Translations under genes and position numbers: made by a program | Notes under the pieces: generated by a model | Databases searched by the model: none | Seen by the model: the letters and a program-made list of their open reading frames with translations, nothing else | What the model was told of the DNA's origin: nothing | Part shown: piece by piece, positions 1 to 11,135 of the stretch | Layout of the letters: each line of letters opens with the position of its first letter | Position numbering within the stretch: position 1 is the first letter of the stretch | Assembly (NCBI GenBank): GCA_963204975.1 | Contig: CAUJJC010000351.1 | Coordinates: 1 to 64,000, forward strand | Length of the DNA: 64,000 nucleotides | Reading direction: 5' to 3' | DNA from: Verrucomicrobiota bacterium | Lineage (GTDB): Bacteria > Verrucomicrobiota > Verrucomicrobiia > Verrucomicrobiales > Verrucomicrobiaceae

Positions 1-3
1 CTC

Positions 4-813
4 GTGGATCGCGACACCGAACAAAGTCATGTGGCCCACGGCCCCTGGGCAGGCACCAGTCTTCACGACCTGTGGACGAACCACCGCGACGAAATCTTCG
101 GCCCTTGCTACCGCTCCCACCCGGCCACACGCTTCCCTTTGCTGATCAAGGTGCTCGACTGCGCTGACGATCTTTCCCTTCAGGTCCACCCGCCCGCGAC
201 CATCGCCGCCGAACTGAACGGTGAACCAAAAAACGAACTCTGGTATGTCGCCCACACCGAGCCCGACGCTCGAATCTTCGCTGGTCTGAAGCAAGGCGTT
301 TCGCGCGAGACTTTCGCAACCGCCTTGGCTGATGGCAACGTCGCCGACTGCGTGCATTCGATCATCCCCAAGATGGGTGACAGCCTCTATGTCCCCAGTG
401 GTCGCCTTCATGCCCTGGGCAGAGGATTGCTCATCTACGAGATCCAACAGAACAGCGACACGACTTATCGTGTGTTCGATTGGAACCGCCTCGGGCTCGA
501 TGGCAAGCCCCGACAACTCCACGTCGAGCAGTCGATGAAATGCATCGACTTCACCGATGCGGAGCCCGCTCTCGATCATGAAGCCGCCACCCTCGCGGAC
601 TGCGAGCACTTCAAGGTGACTCGCGCGCACACCGGCGCTCCGTCACCTCATGATCGATGCCGCATCCTCATTCCGATCACGCCAGTGCAGTGGGGTGAAA
701 CCACGTTGGCACCGGGCGACCTCGCTCTCCTGCCAGCTTCTGCCGTGACTACCGGACACCCGGACCCCATCGGTGAATGGCTGGAGATCGAGCTGCCCGT
801 CGGACTTATTTAG
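4..813 (+). CDS. manA: Mannose-6-phosphate isomerase, class I (5' end possibly truncated by window edge)
   Basis: Motifs SLQVHPP, YVPSGRLHALGRGLLIYEIQQNSDTTYRVFDW typical of type I PMI. Confidence 0.9.
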   Translation: MDRDTEQSHVAHGPWAGTSLHDLWTNHRDEIFGPCYRSHPATRFPLLIKVLDCADDLSLQVHPPATIAAELNGEPKNELWYVAHTEPDARIFAGLKQGVSRETFATALADGNVADCVHSIIPKMGDSLYVPSGRLHALGRGLLIYEIQQNSDTTYRVFDWNRLGLDGKPRQLHVEQSMKCIDFTDAEPALDHEAATLADCEHFKVTRAHTGAPSPHDRCRILIPITPVQWGETTLAPGDLALLPASAVTTGHPDPIGEWLEIELPVGLI

Positions 814-868
814 GGCCTCGCGAAGTAACGCCTTGTGAACGGCACGCCGACTGCGTTACGAAGGAGGC

Positions 869-2224
869 ATGGCAGACGAATCCACCTCTCACGACGGTCA
901 GTTGCAGAAGTCCCTCGGCTTCTGGCAGGTCATGCTTTACGGCATGGGTTCCATGCTCGGTGCGGGGATCTACGGGCTGATCGGGAAGGCAGCGGGCTCG
1001 CTGGGGAATGCGGTCTGGCTGGCCTTCATCGTCGCCATGTTTGCCGCCATGCTCACGGGACTTTCGTATGCCTGCGTTGGCAGTCGTTATCCTCGTGCGG
1101 GTGGGGCGGCGTATGTCACTCAGCAAGCGTTCAGCCGCTCGTGGCTGAGCTATGTGGTCGGCATCGCCGTCATGATGAGCGGACTCACCAGCATGGCAAC
1201 GGGCACGCAGCTCATCGCCGCTAGCCTGATCAAAACGATGCATCTGCCTGTGAATGAGAAGCTGCTGTCCATCGTGCTGGTGATGATGGTAGGCCTGATC
1301 ATCTTTCGTGGCATTCGCGAGAGCATGTGGGCGAACATCACCTGCACCATCATCGAGGCGACTGGCCTCATTTTCATCATCGCCGTGGGCATGCGCTTCT
1401 GGGGCAGCGTGGACTATCTGGATGTGCCCCCCTCAGCATCCAGCGATGGCTTGTGGATGGTGGTGCTTCAGGGGGCGGTGCTCACCTTTTACTCCTTCAT
1501 CGGCTTCGAAGATTTGCTCAATGTGAGCGAGGAAGTGAAGGATGCTCCGCGCAATCTCCCGCGAGGGCTGATTGCGGCGATGATTGGCTCCACCTGCATC
1601 TACATGATGGTCGCCATCACTGCCGTTTCCGTTGTGCCCTGGGGTCAGCTCGCTGCGAGCAACACACCATTGATGGACGTGGCGCACACCGCAGCTCCCT
1701 GGTTCAAGGGCATCGACAGCGTGTATGTGGTGATCACCATCTTCAGCATCGGTAATACCGCGCTGCTCAACTACCTCATGGGCTCGCGCCTGCTTTACGG
1801 AATGAGCAGTCAGGGCTTGATGCCGCCGATCCTCGGCAAGGTGCATGCCATCCGCCGCACGCCGCACGTTGCCATCATGGTGCTCTTCGTCATCGTGGCC
1901 ACGCTCATCCTTTCCGGTGGTGTGAAGCAACTGGCCGAGGCCACGGTGCTGCTGCTGTTGATTGTCTTTATTACCGTCAACGCCGCTCTGGTGCGCCTCA
2001 AGATCACTCGGCCAACGGAGCGCGGACAATTCGAGGTGCCGCTGCTCGTGCCCATCATTGGAGGACTGGTGTGTGCCATCCTCGTGCTCGCCCGCGTATC
2101 GTCCGCCATCACCAGCGCCGATCCTGCGAGCCGGACCGCGCCGCTGATTGCAGGGGCCATCGTGCTGATCGCCCTTGGTCTTTTCAGATGGTTGAAGCCC
2201 TCCCGAGCTGTGCTCGTCGAGTAG
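869..2224 (+). CDS. APC family amino acid permease
   Basis: About 12 hydrophobic segments; N-terminal MGSMLGAGIYGLIG and FYSFIGFEDLLNVSEEVKDAPRNLPRGL motif. Confidence 0.88.
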   Translation: MADESTSHDGQLQKSLGFWQVMLYGMGSMLGAGIYGLIGKAAGSLGNAVWLAFIVAMFAAMLTGLSYACVGSRYPRAGGAAYVTQQAFSRSWLSYVVGIAVMMSGLTSMATGTQLIAASLIKTMHLPVNEKLLSIVLVMMVGLIIFRGIRESMWANITCTIIEATGLIFIIAVGMRFWGSVDYLDVPPSASSDGLWMVVLQGAVLTFYSFIGFEDLLNVSEEVKDAPRNLPRGLIAAMIGSTCIYMMVAITAVSVVPWGQLAASNTPLMDVAHTAAPWFKGIDSVYVVITIFSIGNTALLNYLMGSRLLYGMSSQGLMPPILGKVHAIRRTPHVAIMVLFVIVATLILSGGVKQLAEATVLLLLIVFITVNAALVRLKITRPTERGQFEVPLLVPIIGGLVCAILVLARVSSAITSADPASRTAPLIAGAIVLIALGLFRWLKPSRAVLVE

Positions 2225-2227
2225 TGC

Positions 2228-3244
2228 TCAGTTGCCCGATTTCTCGACTGCTACCTTGAGCACCTGCCAGGCCTTCTCGGCGATGGCTTCCATCCTGGCA
2301 AGTTCGGGGTCCTGAGCCTCCAGCGCAGCTTTGAGAGATTCCGTGGTCACCTTGGTTGCAAAGGAGGCGATGCTCAGGTTCTCCTGCATCAAGCTTCTCC
2401 AGGTGATCGCGATCAGCTTCCGCTGATTGGCGGTGAGTTCGTAAAACAAGGTGTCCAGTGCGTCTTCGTAGGCCACCTGCGCCAGCCAAACCACGCCGAT
2501 CTTCAGCGCGGCATCCTGGAAGTTGCTCGACTTCATCCGCAACGCCAGAATCTCCGCCGCCATAGAGCCTGCCAATTGCAGCGCTGCTGCGGACTGTGCG
2601 CGTTCGCGCTCCTCGGGAGACATTTGGACGAGTTGCACCCAGCGCTTCGACACCGCCGCTGTGAAAGCAAACTCCGGCACCAACTCGTCACCGAGAGCGA
2701 ACATCGCACCAGCCAGAGCGAGCACGACGGGCTGGAGGTTTTGCTTCGAATACTCAGCCACCACTTTGTTGGTTGCCTCAATCTGTTCGCTCAAACCTTG
2801 CTTTGCCAACTGATGTTTCTTATCGGCCTGTGCGATGCCTTCCGCCGCTTGTTTCCGCAAATTCCCCGCGAGCACCAGATTGCGTTTGCCGAACACATTC
2901 ACCTTGGCGGCATGTTGCGCCTGGATTTCTTTGTTCTTCGCTTCCGCCTCGGCCGCTTTCACTCCCTGCTCGGACAGCCTCACCGCATTGGCGGCAGTGA
3001 AAAGATCTTTGATGACGGAGGCCAGCCGCTGAATCGCCACCTGTCCGTCACCAGCATTCGTAGCCGCCAGAGCATTCAGCTTGCCCACCACCGCCACCGC
3101 ATTGCCCAGGGTGGGCTCCTTCAGCGGAGCCAGGCACTCGACCACCACTGGTGCCGCCAACGGAGTTGAAGCCGTCTGAGCCGACAACACGCTCACAAGC
3201 AGCGAAAGCATCAGGGTCAGAGGCAGTGGAGAGAGCGTCTTCAT
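2228..3244 (-). CDS. Hypothetical exported protein, Ala/Lys-rich helical
   Basis: Long ORF with signal peptide MKTLSPLPLTLMLSLLVSVLSAQ. Confidence 0.65.
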   Translation of the reverse strand: MKTLSPLPLTLMLSLLVSVLSAQTASTPLAAPVVVECLAPLKEPTLGNAVAVVGKLNALAATNAGDGQVAIQRLASVIKDLFTAANAVRLSEQGVKAAEAEAKNKEIQAQHAAKVNVFGKRNLVLAGNLRKQAAEGIAQADKKHQLAKQGLSEQIEATNKVVAEYSKQNLQPVVLALAGAMFALGDELVPEFAFTAAVSKRWVQLVQMSPEERERAQSAAALQLAGSMAAEILALRMKSSNFQDAALKIGVVWLAQVAYEDALDTLFYELTANQRKLIAITWRSLMQENLSIASFATKVTTESLKAALEAQDPELARMEAIAEKAWQVLKVAVEKSGN

Positions 3245-3363
3245 GATTCGAGCGGCCCACCAATGAACCGCACATGCGCGAGGTCAAGCAGTGCAGTTCA
3301 ACCCCAAGGCATAAGAAATGACCAACCCCTGGCATTCATCACCAGCCCGAATCACCGCGCATC

Positions 3364-4422
3364 ATGAACACCAGCTCAACATCCGCTCTTCACACCGTCC
3401 TCGATTTGACCAAGCGTGCCACCGCCGCAGCCGTTCGCACCACGAAGCTGCACGTCATCCCTGCCATCGTCACCCACAGTCGCCATCTGGCCAAAGCGAG
3501 CCGGCACTTTGCTACGGTGACGCTGCCTCCCCACCTGGAGCGTGCCGCCCTTGCCTCCCAATCCGCCAGCCGTGAGGTGATTCGATTCAGCCAGGATCAG
3601 ATGTTGCCCACCCTGCGGCAAGCAGGCCACGCCACCCACAGATGGAGCCAATCGCCAACCCTGCGCATGTCGGCGCTAGCCCTCATCGCAGGCGGCGGCA
3701 TCGCGTTGGTTTGGAACGGCCAGCCTCCGGCTTCAGCCCCAGCACCGGGCGCGATGGTCGCCACCCATGCTGCAACGGCTACCCTTTCTGAACCCACGCC
3801 CAGCTCGAAGCCTGCGCTTTCAACGATCCCTGCCGTGCTCAAGACCAGCGCTCCTGCCAGAAAGAAAGAAGCTCGACCTTCCATGCCTCCCGCTGTGGCT
3901 CAATGGAAACGCGTGGAGGTCAAAGGCTACTCCGTTCCCGTGCCGGATGGATGGAACGCCGCTTCATCAAAGGAACTGCGCGCCTACAATGAATACCTCG
4001 CTGAGTGCATTCGGATGCAAGGTGGTCAGCACTTCGACATGGATGGCCGCATCGTTCAGAACGGCTCTCCACTGGGCGGCCTGTTAGGTGTGAACATTTG
4101 TGTGGTGCCTCGCGCCATCTTTGAACCTGAACTCGCCTCCGTTAGCTCGGCTCAAGAGCAGATCGTCCGTGAAGTGGATGATCTCCAGCCCTGGCTTCAC
4201 CACCTGAAGAGCGAAGGAAGTTATTACGACGCCAAGAACGATCTGCTCTTCAGCCAGACGACCAGCATCGGAGCCAATGGCCAGCGCATGGCCTACAACG
4301 GCATCGTTCTCTTCCGTGATGGACTGCAAGTGGAGATCCACGGCAACTGCTTGATCAATGACAAAGACAACATGGCCGCCCTCGTATCCCTGATCGCCAG
4401 TGGAGTTCGCAAAGCTGACTAA
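3364..4422 (+). CDS. Hypothetical membrane-anchored protein
   Basis: 352-aa ORF, internal hydrophobic segment (ALALIAGGGIALVW), Pro/Ala linker, globular C-terminal part. Confidence 0.65.
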   Translation: MNTSSTSALHTVLDLTKRATAAAVRTTKLHVIPAIVTHSRHLAKASRHFATVTLPPHLERAALASQSASREVIRFSQDQMLPTLRQAGHATHRWSQSPTLRMSALALIAGGGIALVWNGQPPASAPAPGAMVATHAATATLSEPTPSSKPALSTIPAVLKTSAPARKKEARPSMPPAVAQWKRVEVKGYSVPVPDGWNAASSKELRAYNEYLAECIRMQGGQHFDMDGRIVQNGSPLGGLLGVNICVVPRAIFEPELASVSSAQEQIVREVDDLQPWLHHLKSEGSYYDAKNDLLFSQTTSIGANGQRMAYNGIVLFRDGLQVEIHGNCLINDKDNMAALVSLIASGVRKAD

Positions 4423-4455
4423 CAATCCTCGCCCCCGAGCAGAGACTGATGCGTT

Positions 4456-5430
4456 TTACACGATCAACATGCAGTCGCCGTAACTGAAGAAGCGATACTT
4501 CTCCTTCACGGCTTCAGCGTAAGCCTCAAGAATCAGTTCCCGTCCTGCCAGCGCGCTCACCAGCATCATGAGACTGCTCTTGGGCAGGTGAAAATTCGTC
4601 ACCAAAGCATCCACGACTTTGAACTCGTAGCCGGGGTAGATGAAGATGTTCGTTTCGCCCTGGCTCGCTGTGACTTTTCCATGCTGCGTGGCTGAGGATT
4701 CCAGCGTGCGACACGCGGTGGTGCCCACGGCGATGACGCGTTCGGCTTTCTCCACTGCCGATGCGGATGCTTCTGGAATCATGTAGCGCTCGCTGTGCAT
4801 CTCGTGCTCCTCCACCGTCTCCGCCTTCACTGGCTGGAAGGTGCCCACACCCACATGCAATGTGACATAGGCGTGTGGCAGCTTGGAGATGAGTTCGGAT
4901 GTGAAGTGCAGGCCCGCAGTCGGCGCTGCGATCGATCCAGGATGCTGGGCAAAGACGGTTTGATAACGCTCGCGATCCTCGGGCCGGTCAAAGCGTTTCA
5001 TGTATGGCGGCAGTGCCAGATGGCCGTGCGTTTCTTCATCGACATCGCCCAGCCACTCGATGATACGCTCGCCATTCTCGTAGATCTCGATGACGCGTCC
5101 TGGCACGCCTCCGATCTTGTGACGGCTGCCCAGGAAGAACTTCTTCCCTGGCTTCACCATGCAGCGCCAATGCCGCGGCGTGATCTTCTCCAACTGCAAC
5201 ATCTCGCGTTTGCCCTCGTCATTGAAGAAGCGGGCGGGGATGACGCGCGTGTCGTTGAAAACAAAGAGATCGCCGGGCCGCTGATAGTCACGCAGCTCGC
5301 GGAACTGACGATGCTCGATCTTCCCCGAGTCACGATGAACCACCATCAGGCGCGAGGCGGCACGATCAGGCAGAGGGTCCGAAGCGATCAGCTCGGGAGG
5401 CAGGATGTAGTCGAAATCTGAAGTGAGCAT
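4456..5430 (-). CDS. queA: S-adenosylmethionine:tRNA ribosyltransferase-isomerase
   Basis: LPPELIASDPLPDRAASRLMVV, FNDTRVIPARF, PTAGLHFTSEL, NFHLPKSSLMMLVSA. Confidence 0.96.
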   Translation of the reverse strand: MLTSDFDYILPPELIASDPLPDRAASRLMVVHRDSGKIEHRQFRELRDYQRPGDLFVFNDTRVIPARFFNDEGKREMLQLEKITPRHWRCMVKPGKKFFLGSRHKIGGVPGRVIEIYENGERIIEWLGDVDEETHGHLALPPYMKRFDRPEDRERYQTVFAQHPGSIAAPTAGLHFTSELISKLPHAYVTLHVGVGTFQPVKAETVEEHEMHSERYMIPEASASAVEKAERVIAVGTTACRTLESSATQHGKVTASQGETNIFIYPGYEFKVVDALVTNFHLPKSSLMMLVSALAGRELILEAYAEAVKEKYRFFSYGDCMLIV

Positions 5431-5433
5431 CGG

Positions 5434-6210
5434 CTAGATCGTCATCGACGAGTAACCTCCGTCCACCACCATCTCGTGTCCGGTGATGAAGGAACCGGCG
5501 GCATTGCTGGCGAGGAGGAGCGCTGCACCGATGAGTTCCTTCGCTTCGCCAAAACGAGCCGCCGGAGTGTGACCCATGATCTTGGAGACACGATCAGGCG
5601 TGAGCACTTTCTTGTTCTGCTCGGCGGGGAAGAAGCCAGGAACCAAGGTGTTCACGCGGATGCCCAACGGTGCCCATTCACGAGCGAGATTCTTCGAGAG
5701 GTTGTGCACCGCCGCCTTGCTCATCGAGTAGGTAAAGACACGGCTAAGTGGGAGAAGGCCCGACATGCTGCCCAGGTTGATAATCGAGGCCGGGACCTTG
5801 TTATCAACGAAGTATCGACCGAACACCTGGCACGCAAGCACCACGGCCTTCGTGTTGATGTTCATGATCCGGTCATACTCCTCTTCGGGAATGTCGAGGA
5901 AGGGCGTGGGCGAGTTCACACCTGCGCCATTGACCAGGATGTTCACGCCCTTGGAGCGCTCCAGCACGGTATCGAGCACGAGCTGAAGGTCGCCGCGCTT
6001 CGAAGCATCGGCTGCCACGAAGTATCCACGCCCACCATGGGCGCAGATGGATTCCAGGCGCTTCTCGGCCTTCGCGGGATCGCGGCCAACGAGGACGACT
6101 TCCGCATTCGCTGCGGCATAGCCCTCGGCGATCGCGCCACAGAGTTCGCCTGTGCCACCGATCACAACGGCGGTCTGGTCAGAGAGATCAAAGAGTTCGA
6201 TGGGAGACAT
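5434..6210 (-). CDS. SDR family oxidoreductase (mannonate/gluconate dehydrogenase-like)
   Basis: [15 protein letters not shown] Rossmann motif, NGAG, YSMSK active site, VDGGYS C-terminus. Confidence 0.9.
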   Translation of the reverse strand: MSPIELFDLSDQTAVVIGGTGELCGAIAEGYAAANAEVVLVGRDPAKAEKRLESICAHGGRGYFVAADASKRGDLQLVLDTVLERSKGVNILVNGAGVNSPTPFLDIPEEEYDRIMNINTKAVVLACQVFGRYFVDNKVPASIINLGSMSGLLPLSRVFTYSMSKAAVHNLSKNLAREWAPLGIRVNTLVPGFFPAEQNKKVLTPDRVSKIMGHTPAARFGEAKELIGAALLLASNAAGSFITGHEMVVDGGYSSMTI

Positions 6211-6281
6211 GGTGGAAACTGATTCTTGGGGACTGGATAATACGTCGGCCAGCCTTTTTCAGGCAGCCGTTGAGAGGGCGG

Positions 6282-7682
6282 TTATTCGACGAGACCGGTT
6301 GCTGGTTCAACTCTCATCTGCGACGACCTTGAGCGCCACGCCGCCAGGAGGAATACCGCCGATGCGATCATCGTGCCCCAGGGCAGCAGCCACCCGTAGC
6401 GGGTGTAAAAGGTGAGCGTTGTCTCCCGCCCGACCTTGCCGGTCATCACATCTGCGATCATCGGTGCCATCGTGGTCACTTGCCTGCCGTGCGGGTCAAT
6501 GATCTGTGTGATGCCCGAGGTCGTGGCCACCACCATCCATCGGCCATTCTCCGCCGCTCGAACCCTCATCAACTGCGCGTGCTGGAGATGCTGGTTCAGC
6601 GTCCAGGACGCCACATCCATGCTCGGCACCGCGAAGAACTCCGCGCCTGCGAGCGTCATCTTGCGGACGACGTCTTGATAGTCGCAGTCAAAACAGATGG
6701 GCGTGCCCACCTTGCCCAGCGGCGTGGTCACCGGCAGCGTCGTCGTGCCCGGCGTGCCATCGTTGAAGAAGTGGACGGGATGGTTCTTCACATGCGTGCC
6801 CAGCTTGCCGCTCGCGTCGAGCGTGAGGGCCGTATTGAACCACTCCTTCCCCTGCCCTCGCTGCTGCGTGCCGAGCACAAGCACACTGCCGGTGTCCTTC
6901 GCAATCGCTTGCAGCCGTGGCCAGCCTTCCTCGGACTTCATCACATCAAAGGGAAGAGCCTGCTCTGGCCAGAGCACGAGGTCCGTCTTTTCCATCAAGA
7001 CTCTTGTCTTCGACTCGAACCAATCGAAGCTGGAGGCCTCGCTCTGTAGGGCCGCCACGGAGATGGTCGGAGCTGATGGTGGCGGCAACTCGTTGGGCAC
7101 CAGCAGCACCGCGAAGATCGCCACCATGACAGGCCAGGCTCCTCGTCCTTGAGCCGCCGTGCTCGCTGCGATGATCATGAAAAAACTCACGCCATAGATG
7201 CCCACGAGACTCAGCATCTCTGCGCTATTCACCGTGTCCATCGCATGTCCCGGCGTGATCCAGGGAAAGCTGAGCGGGAGCAGTTCACAACGCACAAACT
7301 CGATGGTGGTCCACAACGATGCTGTGGCTACCACCTTGATCGCCGGATGCCACTGCCGCTGCTGAAACTCTGCACTGCCCCACGCGAACAGCATGAGGTC
7401 CAGCGCCAGAAATCCCCACAAGGCCAGCGCGAGCGGACCAAACATCGTCCACAGCCAGGAAACCGCGCTGCCATAGGCCACGACGCCGAAAAGAAATCCA
7501 GCACGCCGCGCATTGTCGGGAGCCAGGTTTTTGAGCACGATCATCAAGCCCAGCAAGGCGATGAAGGCCCACGGACGAAATCCCACCGGAGGGAAAGCAC
7601 GCGCAAACAGCCAGCCGAGAAACACCGGGGCAACCACCACCTGAAGCCAGAGGATCGCCTTGCTTGAGCGCGAGTTGTTCAT
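6282..7682 (-). CDS. lnt: Apolipoprotein N-acyltransferase-like protein
   Basis: Multiple N-terminal TM segments followed by CN-hydrolase domain (LWPEQALPF, ICFDCDYQDVVRKM). Confidence 0.8.
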   Translation of the reverse strand: MNNSRSSKAILWLQVVVAPVFLGWLFARAFPPVGFRPWAFIALLGLMIVLKNLAPDNARRAGFLFGVVAYGSAVSWLWTMFGPLALALWGFLALDLMLFAWGSAEFQQRQWHPAIKVVATASLWTTIEFVRCELLPLSFPWITPGHAMDTVNSAEMLSLVGIYGVSFFMIIAASTAAQGRGAWPVMVAIFAVLLVPNELPPPSAPTISVAALQSEASSFDWFESKTRVLMEKTDLVLWPEQALPFDVMKSEEGWPRLQAIAKDTGSVLVLGTQQRGQGKEWFNTALTLDASGKLGTHVKNHPVHFFNDGTPGTTTLPVTTPLGKVGTPICFDCDYQDVVRKMTLAGAEFFAVPSMDVASWTLNQHLQHAQLMRVRAAENGRWMVVATTSGITQIIDPHGRQVTTMAPMIADVMTGKVGRETTLTFYTRYGWLLPWGTMIASAVFLLAAWRSRSSQMRVEPATGLVE

Positions 7683-7723
7683 TGCCTCACTGCACCAGAT
7701 GGTTCATCACTTGCCAAGCACAC

Positions 7724-8431
7724 ATGCGGGACATCTACATCTTTCTCGCCGGTCTCATCTGCGGCATGGGCATCATCCTTGTCTGGAAAGGATTGCGCCT
7801 CCTCGCCGACATCAAAGCCGCAGGCAAGGCCACCGAGGATGCTCTGCGTGCCTTGCACGGCACGGCCAAGGACGAAGAGGCCCAGGCCACGGTGCTCGAG
7901 TGCAAGAACCGCCTGCGCTGGACTCGTCAGGTAAACCCCGAGTGGATCGGCCCACTTGTGCAGGAAGTTCCGCGACTCGTTCGCGAAATCGCAGCCGTGT
8001 ATTTTCCTGCCGAGCACAATCCGCTGCTCGCTCCCGGCTTGAGCCACTTCACCCGAGCTGTCCACTTGGCCGCTCTCGATGTGGCCACCTTCCTCCAGAC
8101 TCGCACCATCGGACGCCTCGTCGATGTCAGTGCCAACACCGCCCTGCAGGCCATCAGCAAGGGCAAGAAGATCGTCGAGAGCGAGCACTTCCAGTATGCC
8201 ACCAAGTGGTATAAACGCCTGCTCCCGGTCTGGCAGGTGCTGCGATTCAAGTCGCCTGTCATGTGGGCAGGCCTCGCCGTGTCCAATGTAGCGGTCCGCG
8301 CCCTTCAGCCCGCCGTCATCGACATTGTCGCCCGCCGTGCCATCGAACTCTACAGCGGACGCCTCGCCGCCGGCCAAGAATTGCCCGCCCTGGCCAGCGA
8401 ATCATCGCAGTCCGTAGACACATCGGCCTGA
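7724..8431 (+). CDS. Hypothetical membrane protein
   Basis: ORF from MRDIYIFLAGLICGMGIILVWKG; N-terminal TM helix. Confidence 0.6.
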   Translation: MRDIYIFLAGLICGMGIILVWKGLRLLADIKAAGKATEDALRALHGTAKDEEAQATVLECKNRLRWTRQVNPEWIGPLVQEVPRLVREIAAVYFPAEHNPLLAPGLSHFTRAVHLAALDVATFLQTRTIGRLVDVSANTALQAISKGKKIVESEHFQYATKWYKRLLPVWQVLRFKSPVMWAGLAVSNVAVRALQPAVIDIVARRAIELYSGRLAAGQELPALASESSQSVDTSA

Positions 8432-8493
8432 AGCGAATCACCGCATTTGGTGATGAGAGCCCGCTCATGAACCGCGTAAAGGCGTGATCACTC

Positions 8494-9429
8494 ATGAACT
8501 CATCACCGCACTCCCCTGCTCTGTTCCGTCGTGACTTCCTGCGCGGCATGACAGTATCCACTCTGATCACCGCAGCCTCTGCGCGCGCTGCCTCAAGCCT
8601 TCATATCTCCACTAACACCTACCCCTGGGGCACCTTTGCGAGGCGTGAGAACAAACCTTTCAAACTGCACTCCGACGAAGCCCTCGCAGCGATCGCTGCC
8701 TGCGGAATCAATGGCTACGAGCCTTCCGTTTCCAAGCCCGAGGAGTTCGATGGACTCGGCGATCGCCTTCGGAAGCACGGCCTGGAGATGCGGTCGATCT
8801 ATGTCGGCAGCACCCTCCACGACGAGGCCCAGGTAGCGCAGAACATCGAGCAAATCCTCGCCATCGGAAAACACGCAGCCGAGCTGGGCACTCGCATCAT
8901 CGTGACCAATCCGTCGCCTATCAAATGGGGCGGCAGCCAAACAAAGTCCGACGAGCAACTCGCCACCCAGGCCAAGGCCTTGGACACACTCGGCACCAAG
9001 CTCCGCACCCTCGGCATCACGCTGGCTTATCACAACCACGACATCGAACTGCGCGACAACGGTCGTGAGTATCATCACATGCTGAGCAAGACGAACCCGG
9101 ATGCTGTGAAGTTCTGCCTGGATGTTCACTGGGTGTATCGCGGCAGCGGCAACTCCCAGCCAGCCGTCTTCGATACCCTGGAGCGCTACGGCTCCCGCAT
9201 CGTCGAACTCCACATCCGTCAATCGCACGACAAGGTCTGGCGTGAAGACTTCGTGGCCCAGGACGACCTCGACTACGTTCAGCTCGCCTCGTGGTTGGGC
9301 CGTCACACGATCAAGCCGCACCTCGTGCTCGAGCAATGCGTGGAGGCCAAGTCGCCTAACACCATGACGGGTGACAAAGCGCACACGCTGAGCACGACTG
9401 CTGTTCGCCAAGTCTTCGCCAGCTTGTAA
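8494..9429 (+). CDS. Tat-exported sugar phosphate isomerase/epimerase-like TIM barrel
   Basis: Signal RRDFLRGMTVSTLITAASARA; YHNHDIELRD, CLDVHWVYRG, ELHIRQS. Confidence 0.85.
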   Translation: MNSSPHSPALFRRDFLRGMTVSTLITAASARAASSLHISTNTYPWGTFARRENKPFKLHSDEALAAIAACGINGYEPSVSKPEEFDGLGDRLRKHGLEMRSIYVGSTLHDEAQVAQNIEQILAIGKHAAELGTRIIVTNPSPIKWGGSQTKSDEQLATQAKALDTLGTKLRTLGITLAYHNHDIELRDNGREYHHMLSKTNPDAVKFCLDVHWVYRGSGNSQPAVFDTLERYGSRIVELHIRQSHDKVWREDFVAQDDLDYVQLASWLGRHTIKPHLVLEQCVEAKSPNTMTGDKAHTLSTTAVRQVFASL

Positions 9430-9503
9430 TTCTCACCGACAGACACCTGCTCAGCGGCAATTCCAAATCCAAGCGAAGCAACCAACTATCCCCCGCCCTT
9501 GCC

Positions 9504-11129
9504 ATGAACTCCAGCATCGTCTCGCGCCGCCATTTTCTCCTCAGCACAGGAGCCGCTGCCTTGCTGCCGCGCACTTGGGTCCGGGCCGACATTCGATCAT
9601 CAAACCCCAATGGCTACGTCGTTGGTGAAGCCATCGTCGAACACATCGGGGCCAGGATTCTAGCCGAAGGCGGCAATGCTGTAGATGCCCTGATCGCCAC
9701 AGCCCTCGCAGGTGCCATCACTCAGCCGCACCAGACTGGCATCGGTGGGTATGCCACGCATGGCATGTTTGCGATGAATGGCGGCAAGCGCATCGCCGCA
9801 CTCGATGGCAACACGATAGCTCCTGCAGCCTTCACCCCGGACATCTTCAAACCTGACGCCAAAGGCAAGGTGCCTGGTGCCAAGAACGAGCACGGATGGC
9901 TCGCCGCAGGCGTTCCTGGAGTCATCGCCGGGCTCAAGCTCGCCTTGGACACCTTTGGCACCATGCCCTTCAGCGAAGTGCTCGCCCCAGCGATCAAACT
10001 CTGTCGCGAGGGTGTGCCCGTCACCCAAGCCCTCGCCTCGGCCTTGGCGCGAGCCGCAGTCTTTAAACACGACCCCGGCTCTGCCAAGCTCTACCTCCCT
10101 GGTGGCTCCGTGCCCAAGATCGGCGAACTCTGGAAGAACCCCGATCTCGCCGAGGTGCTCACCACCTTGGCCAAGGCCAACTCCATCGAGCCCTTCTATC
10201 GTGGCGACATCGCGCAACGAATCGCCGAGGGTTTCGCCAAGAATGGAGGCATGGTCACCGCCAAAGACCTCGCCGCGTATCAGGCCCGCATCGTGGAGCC
10301 CATCACGATCACCCTCGGCGAGCGCACCATCCACACGCCACCCCTGACGTGCGGCGGTTTCACAGTCATTCAAATGCTGAGCATTCTGAAGGCGATGAAG
10401 TGGGACACCATTCCCGATGGCAGGCGTCGCCTTTATGCTCGCGTCGAAGCCATGCGCCTCGCTTGGCGCGACCGCCTTTCCTTGCTCGGCGATCCTGCGT
10501 TCGTTCAAGTGCCACAAGAACGGCTCCTGTCCCACGACTACGCAGCGGAATGCGCCGAAAAGATTCTCACCATCGTCAAAGAGGGCCGCATCCTGGACCC
10601 CGAGTTCACCACCAGCACGCAAGGGGGCACCCTGAGCTTCAGTGCCTGCGACAAGGACGGCAATGTGGCCGCCCTGACACTCACACACGGCAACGGCTAC
10701 GGAGCGCACGTCACCGTCGAAGGGCTGGGCCTCACGCTCGGTCATGGCATGTCGCGCTTTGATCCACGTCCTGACCATCCCAATGCACCAGCGGCTAGCA
10801 AGAAACCACTGCACAACATGGTTCCCGTGGTCATCACGGAAGCTGGTCAGCCAGTCGTCGCTATCGGTGGTCGCGGTGGACGACGCATCCCCAATGCCAT
10901 GCTGGAGTTTCTCACTCAATTCGTGCTCAGAAACCGCCCCTTCTCGGAATCTCTCGCCTCACCACGACTGCACACCGAGGGCTCTAAGGTCATCGAGTTT
11001 CAAAAGGCCTGGCCCAAGCCTAGCATCGACGTGCTGAAGACGGCAGGCTACACCGTGAAAGTCGGCGGCAGCGCCACGCTCAGTGGTGTCGGTTTGGAAA
11101 AGGGCCAATGGTCCGCAGGAATGAAGTAG
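9504..11129 (+). CDS. Gamma-glutamyltransferase family protein
   Basis: EGGNAVDALIATALAGAITQPHQTGIGG; GGTLSFSACDKDGNVAALTLT processing-site-like motif. Confidence 0.9.
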   Translation: MNSSIVSRRHFLLSTGAAALLPRTWVRADIRSSNPNGYVVGEAIVEHIGARILAEGGNAVDALIATALAGAITQPHQTGIGGYATHGMFAMNGGKRIAALDGNTIAPAAFTPDIFKPDAKGKVPGAKNEHGWLAAGVPGVIAGLKLALDTFGTMPFSEVLAPAIKLCREGVPVTQALASALARAAVFKHDPGSAKLYLPGGSVPKIGELWKNPDLAEVLTTLAKANSIEPFYRGDIAQRIAEGFAKNGGMVTAKDLAAYQARIVEPITITLGERTIHTPPLTCGGFTVIQMLSILKAMKWDTIPDGRRRLYARVEAMRLAWRDRLSLLGDPAFVQVPQERLLSHDYAAECAEKILTIVKEGRILDPEFTTSTQGGTLSFSACDKDGNVAALTLTHGNGYGAHVTVEGLGLTLGHGMSRFDPRPDHPNAPAASKKPLHNMVPVVITEAGQPVVAIGGRGGRRIPNAMLEFLTQFVLRNRPFSESLASPRLHTEGSKVIEFQKAWPKPSIDVLKTAGYTVKVGGSATLSGVGLEKGQWSAGMK

Positions 11130-11135
11130 GATGCT